From assembly GCA_036873135.1 (NCBI GenBank), contig JAPTYO010000005.1, forward strand, positions 20,319,913-20,383,912: a stretch of 64,000 nucleotides of DNA, written 5' to 3'. Shown here one piece after another: positions 52,701 to 64,000 of the stretch. Numbering within the stretch: the stretch's first letter is position 1; the number at the start of each line of letters is the position of its first letter. Source of the stretch: Clarkia xantiana subsp. parviflora. Taxonomy: Eukaryota; Streptophyta; Magnoliopsida; Myrtales; Onagraceae. The position numbers and the translations under genes are program-made. The notes under the pieces are model-generated. The model did no database searches. It had not been told where the DNA came from and saw nothing but the letters and a program-made list of their open reading frames with translations.

Positions 52701-55700
52701 TACTATTTTTCTCAATTTCACGAGCTAAAAACCTGAAAAGTTCAAATATTCGTACAAAATCACCAAATCAGCGGAACCAAGTTTTTGATTCCTTCTAACT
52801 TGTTTTCCCAGCATAATAGTCGAAACACATCCAAAAAATCGATCGAAATGCAACTTTTAGTAATCGCCCACCTGCTATGCCAATGCACTGTCGAGGCATG
52901 AGAAAATCCCACAGCCAAGGCCGCCAGGCATGGGAAAATCCCACAGCCATGGATGTCGGCGTGGGGAAGTGCTTGGCAAACGCACTCCCGGCGCAACCAT
53001 CTCGTAATCGCTTCTAATTTTGTAGAGACATCACTAGTGGTACCAAGAGCAGCTCCACCAAGTTTCACGCAATTATCTCGAGATACTATTTTTCTCAATT
53101 TCCAGAGCTAAAAACCTGAAAAGTTCAAATATTCGTACAAAATCACCAAATCAGCGGAACCAAGTTTTTGATTCCTTCTAACTTGTTTTCCCAGCATAAT
53201 AGTCGAAACACATCCAAAAAATCGATCGAAATGCAACTTTTAGTAATGCCCACCTGCTATGCCAATGCACTGTCGAGGCATGGGAAAATCCCACAGCCAA
53301 GGCCGCCAGGCATGGGAAAATCCCACAGCCATGGATGTCGGCGTGGGAAAGTGCTTGGCAAACGCACTCCCGGCGCAACCATCTCGTAATCGCTTCTAAT
53401 TTTGTAGAGACATCACTAGTGGTACCAAGAGCAGCTCCACCAAGTTTCACGCAATTATCTCGAGATACTATTTTTCTCAATTTCCAGAGCTAAAAACCCG
53501 AAAAGTTCAAATATTCGTACAAAATCACCAAATCAGCGGAACCAAGTTTTTGATTCCTTCTAACTTGTTTTCCCAACATAATAGTCGAAACACATCCAAA
53601 GAATCGATCGAAATGAAACTTTTAGTAATAGCCCACCCGCTATGCCAAGGCACTGTCGAAGCATGGAAAATCCCACAGCCAAGGCCGCCAGGCATGGGAA
53701 AATCCCACAGCCATGGATGTCGGCGTGGGAAAGTGCTTGGCAAACGCACTCCCGTCGCAACCATCTCGTAATCGCTTCTAATTTTGTAGAGACATCACTA
53801 GTGGTACCAAGAGCACCTCCACCAAGTTTCACGCAATTATCTCGAGATACTATTTTTCTCAATTTCCCGAGCTAAAAATAAAAAAGTTCAAATATTCGTA
53901 CAAAATCACCAAATCAGCGGAACCAAGTTTTTGATTCCTTCTAACTTTTTTCCCAACATAATAGTCGAAACACATCCAAAGAATCGATCGAAATGCAACT
54001 TTTAGTAATAGCCCACCCGCTATGCCAAGGCACTGTCGAAGCATGGAAAATCCCACAGCCAAGGCCGCCAGGCATGGGAAAATCCCACAGCCATGGATGT
54101 CGGCGTGGGAAGTGCTTGGCAAACGCACTCCCGTCGCAACCATCTCGTAATCGCTTCTAATTTTGTAGAGACATCACTAGTGGTACCAAGAGCACCTCCA
54201 CCAAGTTTCACGCAATTATCTCGAGATACTATTTTTCTCAATTTCACGAGCTAAAAACCTGAAAAGTTCAAATATTCGTACAAAATCACCAAATCAGCGG
54301 AACCAAGTTTTTGATTCCTTCTAACTTTTTTCCCAACATAATAGTCGAAACACATCAAAAGAATCGATCGAAATGAAACTTTTAGTAATAGCCCACCCGC
54401 TATGCCAAGGCACTGTCGAAGCATGGAAAATCCCACAGCCAAGGCCGCCAGGCATGGGAAAATCCCACAGCCATGGATGTCGGCGTGGGAAAGTGCTTGG
54501 CAAACGCACTCCCGTCGCAACCATCTCGTAATCGCTTCTAATTTTGTAGAGACATCACTAGTGGTACCAAGAGCACCTCCACCAAGTTTCACGCAATTAT
54601 CTCGAGATACTATTTTTCTCAATTTCCCGAGCTAAAAACCTGAAAAGTTCAAATATTCGTACAAAATCACCAAATCAGCGGAACCAAGTTTTTGATTCCT
54701 TCTAACTTGTTTTCCCAGCATAATAGTCGAAACACATCCAAAAAATCGATCGAAATGCAACTTTTAGTAATCGCCCACCTGCTATGCCAATGCACTGTCG
54801 AGGCATGGAAAATCCCACAGCCAAGGCCGCCAGGCATGGGAAAATCCCACAGCCATGGATGTCGGCGTGGGGAAGTGCTTGGCAAACGCACTCCCGGCGC
54901 AACCATCTCGTAATCGCTTCTAATTTTGTAGAGACATCACTAGTGGTACCAAGAGCAGCTCCACCAAGTTTCACGCAATTATCTCGAGATACTATTTTTC
55001 TCAATTTCCAGAGCTAAAAACCTGAAAAGTTCAAATATTCGTACAAAATCACCAAATCAGCGGAACCAAGTTTTTGATTCCTTCTAACTTGTTTTCCCAG
55101 CATAATAGTCGAAACACATCCAAAAAATCGATCGAAATGCAACTTTTAGTAATCGCCCACCTGCTATGCCAATGCACTGTCGAGGCATGGGAAAATCCCA
55201 CAGCCAAGGCCGCCAGGCATGGGAAAATCCCACAGCCATGGATGTCGGCGTGGGGAAGTGCTTGGCAAACGCACTCCCGGCGCAACCATCTCGTAATCGC
55301 TTCTAATTTTGTAGAGACATCACTAGTGGTACCAAGAGCAGCTCCACCAAGTTTCACGCAATTATCTCGAGATACTATTTTTCTCAATTTCCCGAGCTAA
55401 AAACCCGAAAAGTTCAAATATTCGTACAAAATCACCAAATCAGCGGAACCAAGTTTTTGATTCCTTCTAACTTGTTTTCCCAGCATAATAGTCGAAACAC
55501 ATCCAAAAATCGATCGAAATGCAACTTTTAGTAATTGCCCACCTGCTATGCCAATGCACTGTCGAGGCATGGGAAAATCCCACAGCCAAGGCCGCCAGGC
55601 ATGGGAAAATCCCACAGCCATGGATGTCGGCGTGGGAAGTGCTTGGCAAACGCACTCCCGGCGCAACCATCTCGTAATCGCTTCTAATTTTGTAGAGACA

Positions 55701-58700
55701 TCACTAGTGGTACCAAGAGCACCTCCACCAAGTTTCACGCAATTATCTCGAGATACTATTTTTCTCAATTTCCCGAGCTAAAAACCTGAAAAGTTCAAAT
55801 ATTCGTACAAAATCACCAAATCAGCGGAACCAAGTTTTTGATTCCTTCTAACTTGTTTTCCCAGCATAATAGTCGAAACACATCCAAAAATCGATCGAAA
55901 TGAAACTTTTAGTAATCGCCCACCTGCTATGCCAATGCACTGTCGAGGCATGGAAAATCCCACAGCCAAGGCCGCCAGGCATGGGAAAATCCCACAGCCA
56001 TGGATGTCGGCGTGGGGAAGTGCTTGGCAAACGCACTCCCGGCGCAACCATCTCGTAATCGCTTCTAATTTTGTAGAGACATCACTAGTGGTACCAAGAG
56101 CAGCTCCACCAAGTTTCACGCAATTATCTCGAGATACTATTTTTCTCAATTTCCCGAGCTAAAAACCTGAAAAGTTCAAATATTCGTACAAAATCACCAA
56201 ATCAGCGGAACCAAGTTTTTGATTCCTTCTAACTTGTTTTCCCAGCATAATAGTCGAAACACATCCAAAAAATCGATCGAAATGCAACTTTTAGTAATGC
56301 CCACCTGCTATGCCAATGCACTGTCGAGGCATGGAAAATCCCACAGCCAAGGCCGCCAGGCATGGGAAAATCCCACAGCCATGGATGTCGGCGTGGGAAA
56401 GTGCTTGGCAAACGCACTCCCGGCGCAACCATCTCGTAATCGCTTCTAATTTTGTAGAGACATCACTAGTGGTACCAAGAGCAGCTCCACCAAGTTTCAC
56501 GCAATTATCTCGAGATACTATTTTTCTCAATTTCCACGAGCTAAAAACCCGAAAAGTTCAAATATTCGTACAAAATCACCAAATCAGCGGAACCAAGTTT
56601 TTGATTCCTTCTAACTTTTTTTCCCAACATAATAGTCGAAACACATCCAAAGAATCGATCGAAATGAAACTTTTAGTAATAGCCCACCCGCTATGCCAAG
56701 GCACTGTCGAAGCATGGAAAATCCCACAGCCAAGGCCGCCAGGCATGGGAAAATCCCACAGCCATGGATGTCGGCGTGGGAAAGTGCTTGGCAAACGCAC
56801 TCCCGTCGCAACCATCTCGTAATCGCTTCTAATTTTGTAGAGACATCACTAGTGGTACCAAGAGCACCTCCACCAAGTTTCACGCAATTATCTCGAGATA
56901 CTATTTTTCTCAATTTCCCGAGCTAAAAATGAAAAGTTCAAATATTCGTACAAAATCACCAAATCAGCGGAACCAAGTTTTTGATTCCTTCTAACTTTTT
57001 TCCCAACATAATAGTCGAAACACATCCAAAGAATCGATCGAAATGCAACTTTTAGTAATAGCCCACCCGCTATGCCAAGGCACTGTCGAAGCATGGAAAA
57101 TCCCACAGCCAAGGCCGCCAGGCATGGGAAAATCCCACAGCCATGGATGTCGGCGTGGGAAAGTGCTTGGCAAACGCACTCCCGTCGCAACCATCTCGTA
57201 ATCGCTTCTAATTTTGTAGAGACATCACTAGTGGTACCAAGAGCACCTCCACCAAGTTTCACGCAATTATCTCGAGATACTATTTTTCTCAATTTCACGA
57301 GCTAAAAACCTGAAAAGTTCAAATATTCGTACAAAATCACCAAATCAGCGGAACCAAGTTTTTGATTCCTTCTAACTTGTTTTCCCAGCATAATAGTCGA
57401 AACACATCCAAAAAATCGATCGAAATGCAACTTTTAGTAATCGCCCACCTGCTATGCCAATGCACTGTCGAGGCATGAGAAAATCCCACAGCCAAGGCCG
57501 CCAGGCATGGGAAAATCCCACAGCCATGGATGTCGGCGTGGGGAAGTGCTTGGCAAACGCACTCCCGGCGCAACCATCTCGTAATCGCTTCTAATTTTGT
57601 AGAGACATCACTAGTGGTACCAAGAGCAGCTCCACCAAGTTTCACGCAATTATCTCGAGATACTATTTTTCTCAATTTCCCGAGCTAAAAACCTGAAAAG
57701 TTCAAATATTCGTACAAAATCACCAAATCAGCGGAACCAAGTTTTTGATTCCTTCTAACTTGTTTTCCCAGCATAATAGTCGAAACACATCCAAAAAATC
57801 GATCGAAATGCAACTTTTAGTAATTGCCCACCTGCTATGCCAATGCACTGTCGAGGCATGGGAAAATCCCACAGCCAAGGCCGCCAGGCATGGGAAAATC
57901 CCACAGCCATGGATGTCGGCGTGGGGAAGTGCTTGGCAAACGCACTCCCGGCGCAACCATCTCGTAATCGCTTCTAATTTTGTAGAGACATCACTAGTGG
58001 TACCAAGAGCACCTCCACCAAGTTTCACGCAATTATCTCGAGATACTATTTTTCTCAATTTCCCGAGCTAAAAACCTGAAAAGTTCAAATATTCGTACAA
58101 AATCACCAAATCAGCGGAACCAAGTTTTTGATTCCTTCTAACTTGTTTTCCCAGCATAATAGTCGAAACACATCCAAAAAATCGATCGAAATGCAACTTT
58201 TAGTAATCGCCCACCTGCTATGCCAATGCACTGTCGAGGCATGGGAAAATCCCACAGCCAAGGCCGCCAGGCATGGGAAAATCCCACAGCCATGGATGTC
58301 GGCGTGGGGAAGTGCTTGGCAAACGCACTCCCGGCGCAACCATCTCGTAATCGCTTCTAATTTTGTAGAGACATCACTAGTGGTACCAAGAGCAGCTCCA
58401 CCAAGTTTCACGCAATTATCTCGAGATACTATTTTTCTCAATTTCCCGAGCTAAAAACCTGAAAAGTTCAAATATTCGTACAAAATCACCAAATCAGCGG
58501 AACCAAGTTTTTGATTCCTTCTAACTTGTTTTCCCACATAATAGTCGAAACACATCCAAAGAATCGATCGAAATGCAACTTTTAGTAATAGCCCACCCGC
58601 TATGCCAATGCACTGTCGAAGCATGGAAAATCCCACAGCCAAGGCCGCCAGGCATGGGAAAATCCCACAGCCATGGATGTCGGCGTGGGAAAGTGCTTGG

Positions 58701-61700
58701 CAAACGCACTCCCGTCGCAACCATCTCGTAATCGCTTCTAATTTTGTAGAGACATCACTAGTGGTACCAAGAGCAGCTCCACCAAGTTTCACGCAATTAT
58801 CTCGAGATACTATTTTTCTCAATTTCCCGAGCTAAAAACCGAAAAGTTCAAATATTCGTACAAAATCACCAAATCAGCGGAACCAAGTTTTTGATTCCTT
58901 CTAACTTTTTTTCCAACATAATAGTCGAAACACATCCAAAGAATCGATCGAAATGAAACTTTTAGTAATAGCCCACCCGCTATGCCAAGGCACTGTCGAA
59001 GCATGGAAAATCCCACAGCCAAGGCCGCCAGGCATGGGAAAATCCCACAGCCATGGATGTCGGCGTGGGAAAGTGCTTGGCAAACGCACTCCCGTCGCAA
59101 CCATCTCGTAATCGCTTCTAATTTTGTAGAGACATCACTAGTGGTACCAAGAGCACCTCCACCAAGTTTCACGCAATTATCTCGAGATACTATTTTTCTC
59201 AATTTCCCGAGCTAAAAACCTGAAAAGTTCAAATATTCGTACAAAATCACCAAATCAGCGGAACCAAGTTTTTGATTCCTTCTAACTTGTTTTCCCAACA
59301 TAATAGTCGAAACACATCCAAAAATCGATCGAAATGCAACTTTTAGTAATAGCCCACCCGCTATGCCAAGGCACTGTCGAGGCATGGAAAATCCCACAGC
59401 CAAGGCCGCCAGGCATGGGAAAATCCCACAGCCATGGATGTCGGCGTGGGAAGTGCTTGGCAAACGCACTCCCGGCGCAACCATCTCGTAATCGCTTCTA
59501 ATTTTGTAGAGACATCACTAGTGGTACCAAGAGCACCTCCACCAAGTTTCACGCAATTATCTCGAGATACTATTTTTCTCAATTTCACGAGCTAAAAACC
59601 TGAAAAGTTCAAATATTCGTACAAAATCACCAAATCAGCGGAACCAAGTTTTTGATTCCTTCTAACTTGTTTTCCCAGCATAATAGTCGAAACACATCCA
59701 AAAAATCGATCGAAATGCAACTTTTAGTAATCGCCCACCTGCTATGCCAATGCACTGTCGAGGCATGAGAAAATCCCACAGCCAAGGCCGCCAGGCATGG
59801 GAAAATCCCACAGCCATGGATGTCGGCGTGGGGAAGTGCTTGGCAAACGCACTCCCGGCGCAACCATCTCGTAATCGCTTCTAATTTTGTAGAGACATCA
59901 CTAGTGGTACCAAGAGCAGCTCCACCAAGTTTCACGCAATTATCTCGAGATACTATTTTTCTCAATTTCCAGAGCTAAAAACCTGAAAAGTTCAAATATT
60001 CGTACAAAATCACCAAATCAGCGGAACCAAGTTTTTGATTCCTTCTAACTTGTTTTCCCAGCATAATAGTCGAAACACATCCAAAAAATCGATCGAAATG
60101 CAACTTTTAGTAATTGCCCACCTGCTATGCCAATGCACTGTCGAGGCATGGGAAAATCCCACAGCCAAGGCCGCCAGGCATGGGAAAATCCCACAGCCAT
60201 GGATGTCGGCGTGGGAAGTGCTTGGCAAACGCACTCCCGCGCAACCATCTCGTAATCGCTTCTAATTTTGTAGAGACATCACTAGTGGTACCAAGAGCAG
60301 CTCCACCAAGTTTCACGCAATTATCTCGAGATACTATTTTTCTCAATTTCCCGAGCTAAAAACCCGAAAAGTTCAAATATTCGTACAAAATCACCAAATC
60401 AGCGAACCAAGTTTTTGATTCCTTCTAACTTGTTTTCCCAGCATAATAGTCGAAACACATCCAAAAAATCGATCGAAATGCAACTTTTAGTAATTGCCCA
60501 CCTGCTATGCCAATGCACTGTCGAGGCATGGGAAAATCCCACAGCCAAGGCCGCCAGGCATGGGAAAATCCCACAGCCATGGATGTCGGCGTGGGGAAGT
60601 GCTTTGCAAACGCACTCCCGGCGCAACCATCTCGTAATCGCTTCTAATTTTGTAGAGACATCACTAGTGGTACCAAGAGCAGCTCCACCAAGTTTCACGC
60701 AATTATCTCGAGATACTATTTTTCTCAATTTCCCGAGCTAAAAACCCGAAAAGTTCAAATATTCGTACAAAATCACCAAATCAGCGAACCAAGTTTTTGA
60801 TTCCTTCTAACTTGTTTTCCCAACATAATAGTCGAAACACATCCAAAGAATCGATCGAAATGAAACTTTTAGTAATAGCCCACCCGCTATGCCATGGCAC
60901 TGTCGAAGCATGGAAAATTCCCACAGCCAAGGCCGCCAGGCATGGGAAAATCCCACAGCCATGGATGTCGGCGTGGGAAAGTGCTTGGCAAACGCACTCC
61001 CGTCGCAACCATCTCGTAATCGCTTCTAATTTTGTAGAGACATCACTAGTGGTACCAAGAGCAGCTCCACCAAGTTTCACGCAATTATCTCGAGATACTA
61101 TTTTTCTCAATTTCCCGAGCTAAAAATCCAAAAAGTTCAAATATTCGTACAAAATCACCAAATCAGCGGAACCAAGTTTTTGATTCCTTCTAACCTTTTT
61201 TCCCAACATAATAGTCGAAACACATCCAAAGAATCGATCGAAATGAAACTTTTAGTAATAGCCCACCCGCTATGCCAAGGCACTGTTGAAGCATGGAAAA
61301 GTCCCACAGCCAAGGCCGCCAGGCATGGGAAAATCCCACAGCCATGGATGTCGGCGTGGGAAAGTGCTTGGCAAACGCACTCCCGTCGCAACCATCTCGT
61401 AATCGCTCCTAATTTTGTAGAGACATCACTAGTGGTACCAAGAGCACCTCCACCAAGTTTCACGCAATTATCTCGAGATACTATTTTTCTCAATTTCACG
61501 AGCTAAAAACCTGAAAAGTTCAAATATTCGTACAAAATCACCAAATCAGCGGAACCAAGTTTTTGATTCCTTCTAACTTGTTTTCCCAGCATAATAGTCG
61601 AAACACATCCAAAAAATCGATCGAAATGCAACTTTTAGTAATGCCCACCTGCTATGCCAATGCACTGTCGAGGCATGGGAAAATCCCACAGCCAAGGCCG

Positions 61701-64000
61701 CCAGGCATGGGAAAATCCCACAGCCATGGATGTCGGCGTGGGGAAGTGCTTGGCAAACGCACTCCCGGCGCAACCATCTCGTAATCGCTTCTAATTTTGT
61801 AGAGACATCACTAGTGGTACCAAGAGCACCTCCACCAAGTTTCACGCAATTATCTCGAGATACTATTTTTCTCAATTTCACGAGCTAAAAACCTGAAAAG
61901 TTCAAATATTCGTACAAAATCACCAAATCAGCGGAACCAAGTTTTTGATTCCTTCTAACTTGTTTTCCAAGCATAATAGTCGAAACACATCCAAAGAATC
62001 GATCGAAATGCAACTTTTAGTAATCGCCCACCCGCTATGCCAATGCACTGTCGAGGCATGGAAAATCCCACAGCCAAGGCCGCCAGGCATGGGAAAATCC
62101 CACAGCCATGGATGTCGGCGTGGGGAAGTGCTTGGCAAACGCACTCCCGTCGCAACCATCTCGTAATCGCTTCTAATTTTGTAGAGACATCACTAGTGGT
62201 ACCAAGAGCACCTCCACCAAGTTTCACGCAATTATCTCGAGATACTATTTTTCTCAATTTCCGAGCTAAAAACCTGAAAAGTTCAAATATTCGTACAAAA
62301 TCACCAAATCAGCGGAACCAAGTTTTTGATTCCTTCTAACTTGTTTTCCCAGCATAATAGTCGAAACACATCCAAAAAATCGATCGAAATGCAACTTTTA
62401 GTAATAGCCCACCCGCTATGCCAATGCACTGTCGAGGCATGGAAAATCCCACAGCCAAGGCCGCCAGGCATGGGAAAATCCCACAGCCATGGATGTCGGC
62501 GTGGGAAGTGCTTGGCAAACGCACTCCCGTCGCAACCATCTCGTAATCGCTTCTAATTTTGTAGAGACATCACTAGTGGTACCAAGAGCACCTCCACCAA
62601 GTTTCACGCAATTATCTCGAGATACTATTTTTCTCAATTTCACGAGCTAAAAACCTGAAAAGTTCAAATATTCGTACAAAATCACCAAATCAGCGGAACC
62701 AAGTTTTTGATTCCTTCTAACTTGTTTTCCCAGCATAATAGTCGAAACACATCCAAAAAATCGATCGAAATGCAACTTTTAGTAATTGCCCACCTGCTAT
62801 GCCAATGCACTGTCGAGGCATGGGAAAATCCCACAGCCAAGGCCGCCAGGCATGGGAAAATCCCACAGCCATGGATGTCGGCGTGGGGAAGTGCTTGGCA
62901 AACGCACTCCCGGCGCAACCATCTCGTAATCGCTTCTAATTTTGTAGAGACATCACTAGTGGTACCAAGAGCAGCTCCACCAAGTTTCACGCAATTATCT
63001 CGAGATACTATTTTTCTCAATTTCCCGAGCTAAAAACCTGAAAAGTTCAAATATTCGTACAAAATCACCAAATCAGCGAACCAAGTTTTTGATTCCTTCT
63101 AACTTGTTTTCCCAACATAATAGTCGAAACACATCCAAAGAATCGATCGAAATGCAACTTTTAGTAATAGCCCACCCGCTATGCCAAGGCACTGTCGAAG
63201 CATGGAAAATCCCACAGCCAAGGCCGCCAGGCATGGGAAAATCCCACAGCCATGGATGTCGGCGTGGGAAAGTGCTTGGCAAACGCACTCCCGTCGCAAC
63301 CATCTCGTAATCGCTTCTAATTTTGTAGAGACATCACTAGTGGTACCAAGAGCAGCTCCACCAAGTTTCACGCAATTATCTCGAGATACTATTTTTCTCA
63401 ATTTCCCGAGCTAAAAATCCAAAAAGTTCAAATATTCGTACAAAATCACCAAATCAGCGGAACCAAGTTTTTGATTCCTTCTAACTTGTTTTCCCAACAT
63501 AATAGTCGAAACACATCCAAAAAATCGATCGAAATGAAACTTTTAGTAATAGCCCACCCGCTATGCCAAGGCACTGTCGAAGCATGGAAAATCCCACAGC
63601 CAAGGCCGCCAGGCATGGGAAAATCCCACAGCCATGGATGTCGGCGTGGGAAAGTGCTTGGCAAACGCACTCCCGTCGCAACCATCTCGTAATCGCTTCT
63701 AATTTTGTAGAGACATCACTAGTGGTACCAAGAGCACCTCCACCAAGTTTCACGCAATTATCTCGAGATACTATTTTTCTCAATTTCACGAGCTAAAAAC
63801 CTGAAAAGTTCAAATATTCGTACAAAATCACCAAATCAGCGGAACCAAGTTTTTGATTCCTTCTAACTTGTTTTCCCAGCATAATAGTCGAAACACATCC
63901 AAAAAATCGATCGAAATGCAACTTTTAGTAATTGCCCACCTGCTATGCCAATGCACTGTCGAGGCATGGGAAAATCCCACAGCCAAGGCCGCCAGGCATG

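Larger units (their letters stand above)
1..64000. repeat. Satellite DNA array, ~382 bp monomer, head-to-tail, fills the window
   Basis: The same unit recurs from the first base to the last in a single orientation. Using ttgat(t/a)cc as phase marker, monomer starts run from 279 to 63,853, giving 167 complete units with a mean spacing of 380.7 bp and common values of 380-383. Only 9,457 (369 bp) and 45,385, 47,978 and 49,423 (302 bp each) fall outside 379-384. No stretch of unique sequence, transposon, inversion or gene is present, and both edges are inside a monomer. Variation is mostly single bases and 1-2 bp indels. Arrays of this size and homogeneity are characteristic of eukaryotic heterochromatin. 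The chromosomal position and species cannot be deduced. I do not recognise the family by sequence. Confidence 0.97.
43479..64000. repeat. Irregular segment of mixed monomers up to the window end
   Basis: About 55 monomers without a sustained higher-order period. Most are A', B' and C' forms, with several runs of two or three like copies (A' at 43,479 and 43,859; A' at 53,550, 53,931 and 54,311; A' at 58,511, 58,891 and 59,272). Near-complete A copies lie at 51,254 and 61,180, a B-like copy at 51,637, and C-like copies with tttgcaatcgc or tttgcaaacgc at 52,020, 52,402 and 60,415. Three 302 bp truncated monomers and a one-base-deleted motif agcgaacc are confined to this segment. The window ends inside a C' copy that starts at 63,853. 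Confidence 0.8.

Noticed and set aside
1..64000. CENP-B box
   Set aside because: I checked CGGG and CCCG occurrences on both strands against NTTCGNNNNANNCGGGN. None has the required A and TTCG spacing.
1..64000. CRISPR array
   Set aside because: The repeat is 382 bp and continuous; there are no short direct repeats separated by unique spacers.
1..64000. Transposon, LTR element or other insertion within the array
   Set aside because: Apart from one 369 bp and three 302 bp units, all monomer intervals are 379-384 bp, leaving no room for an insertion. No terminal repeats or target duplications are seen.
1..64000. Telomeric repeats that would fix the array as subtelomeric
   Set aside because: No run of TTTAGGG, TTAGGG or TTAGG type units is present.
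1..64000. Identification as a known plant subtelomeric satellite of similar length
   Set aside because: Only the monomer length is comparable. I cannot recall or match the sequence, so no family name is assigned.
1..64000. The alternation of block types being purely an assembly artefact
   Set aside because: Hybrid monomers of normal length and linked variants shared across boundaries are hard to produce by misassembly. It cannot be excluded without spanning reads, and homopolymer indels such as tttttt versus ttgtttt should be verified.

Overview
The whole 64 kb window is one uninterrupted tandem satellite array. I found no gene, RNA gene, transposon or single-copy sequence. The unit is about 382 bp (usually 380-384 bp) and about 45% GC (171 of 383 bases counted by hand in one monomer). 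All copies lie head to tail in one orientation. I placed 168 monomer starts by eye on the recurring ttgat(t/a)cc landmark, from 279 to 63,853. Only four of the 167 intervals fall outside 379-384 bp: one of 369 bp and three of 302 bp. No insertion longer than 1-2 bases relative to the common length is seen. Both window edges cut a monomer, so the array extends beyond them.

This architecture means a eukaryotic genome, from pericentromeric, subtelomeric or other constitutive heterochromatin. The species cannot be read from the sequence. Plant subtelomeric satellites of similar length exist (Cannabis CS-1, about 370 bp; Humulus HSR1, about 385 bp), but length alone identifies nothing. CpG is not depleted, so heavily methylated lineages are not clearly favoured.

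Monomers fall into three diagnostic types, A, B and C. In five blocks they form a trimeric higher-order repeat (HOR) A-B-C of about 1,148 bp: 1-3,723; 5,631-8,311; 11,356-13,652; 18,615-34,303 (13 consecutive trimers); and 36,213-43,478 (6 trimers). Between them lie segments of less derived monomers (A', B', C'). Two of these, 3,724-5,630 and 8,312-11,355, alternate A' and B' as a dimeric repeat of about 764 bp. The rest (13,653-18,614; 34,304-36,212; 43,479-64,000) is irregular and holds three copies of a truncated 302 bp monomer.

Hybrid monomers sit at block edges, neighbouring trimers share private variants, and a 7-monomer and a 4-monomer spacing differ by exactly one trimer length. Together these record unequal exchange or gene conversion. 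Each monomer carries a 31-32 bp internal repeat with short inverted repeats and a cluster of 8-10 bp palindromes. The many open reading frames on both strands are by-products of homogenised repeats. I see no gene-based biological system here; what is notable is the evolutionary structure of the satellite.
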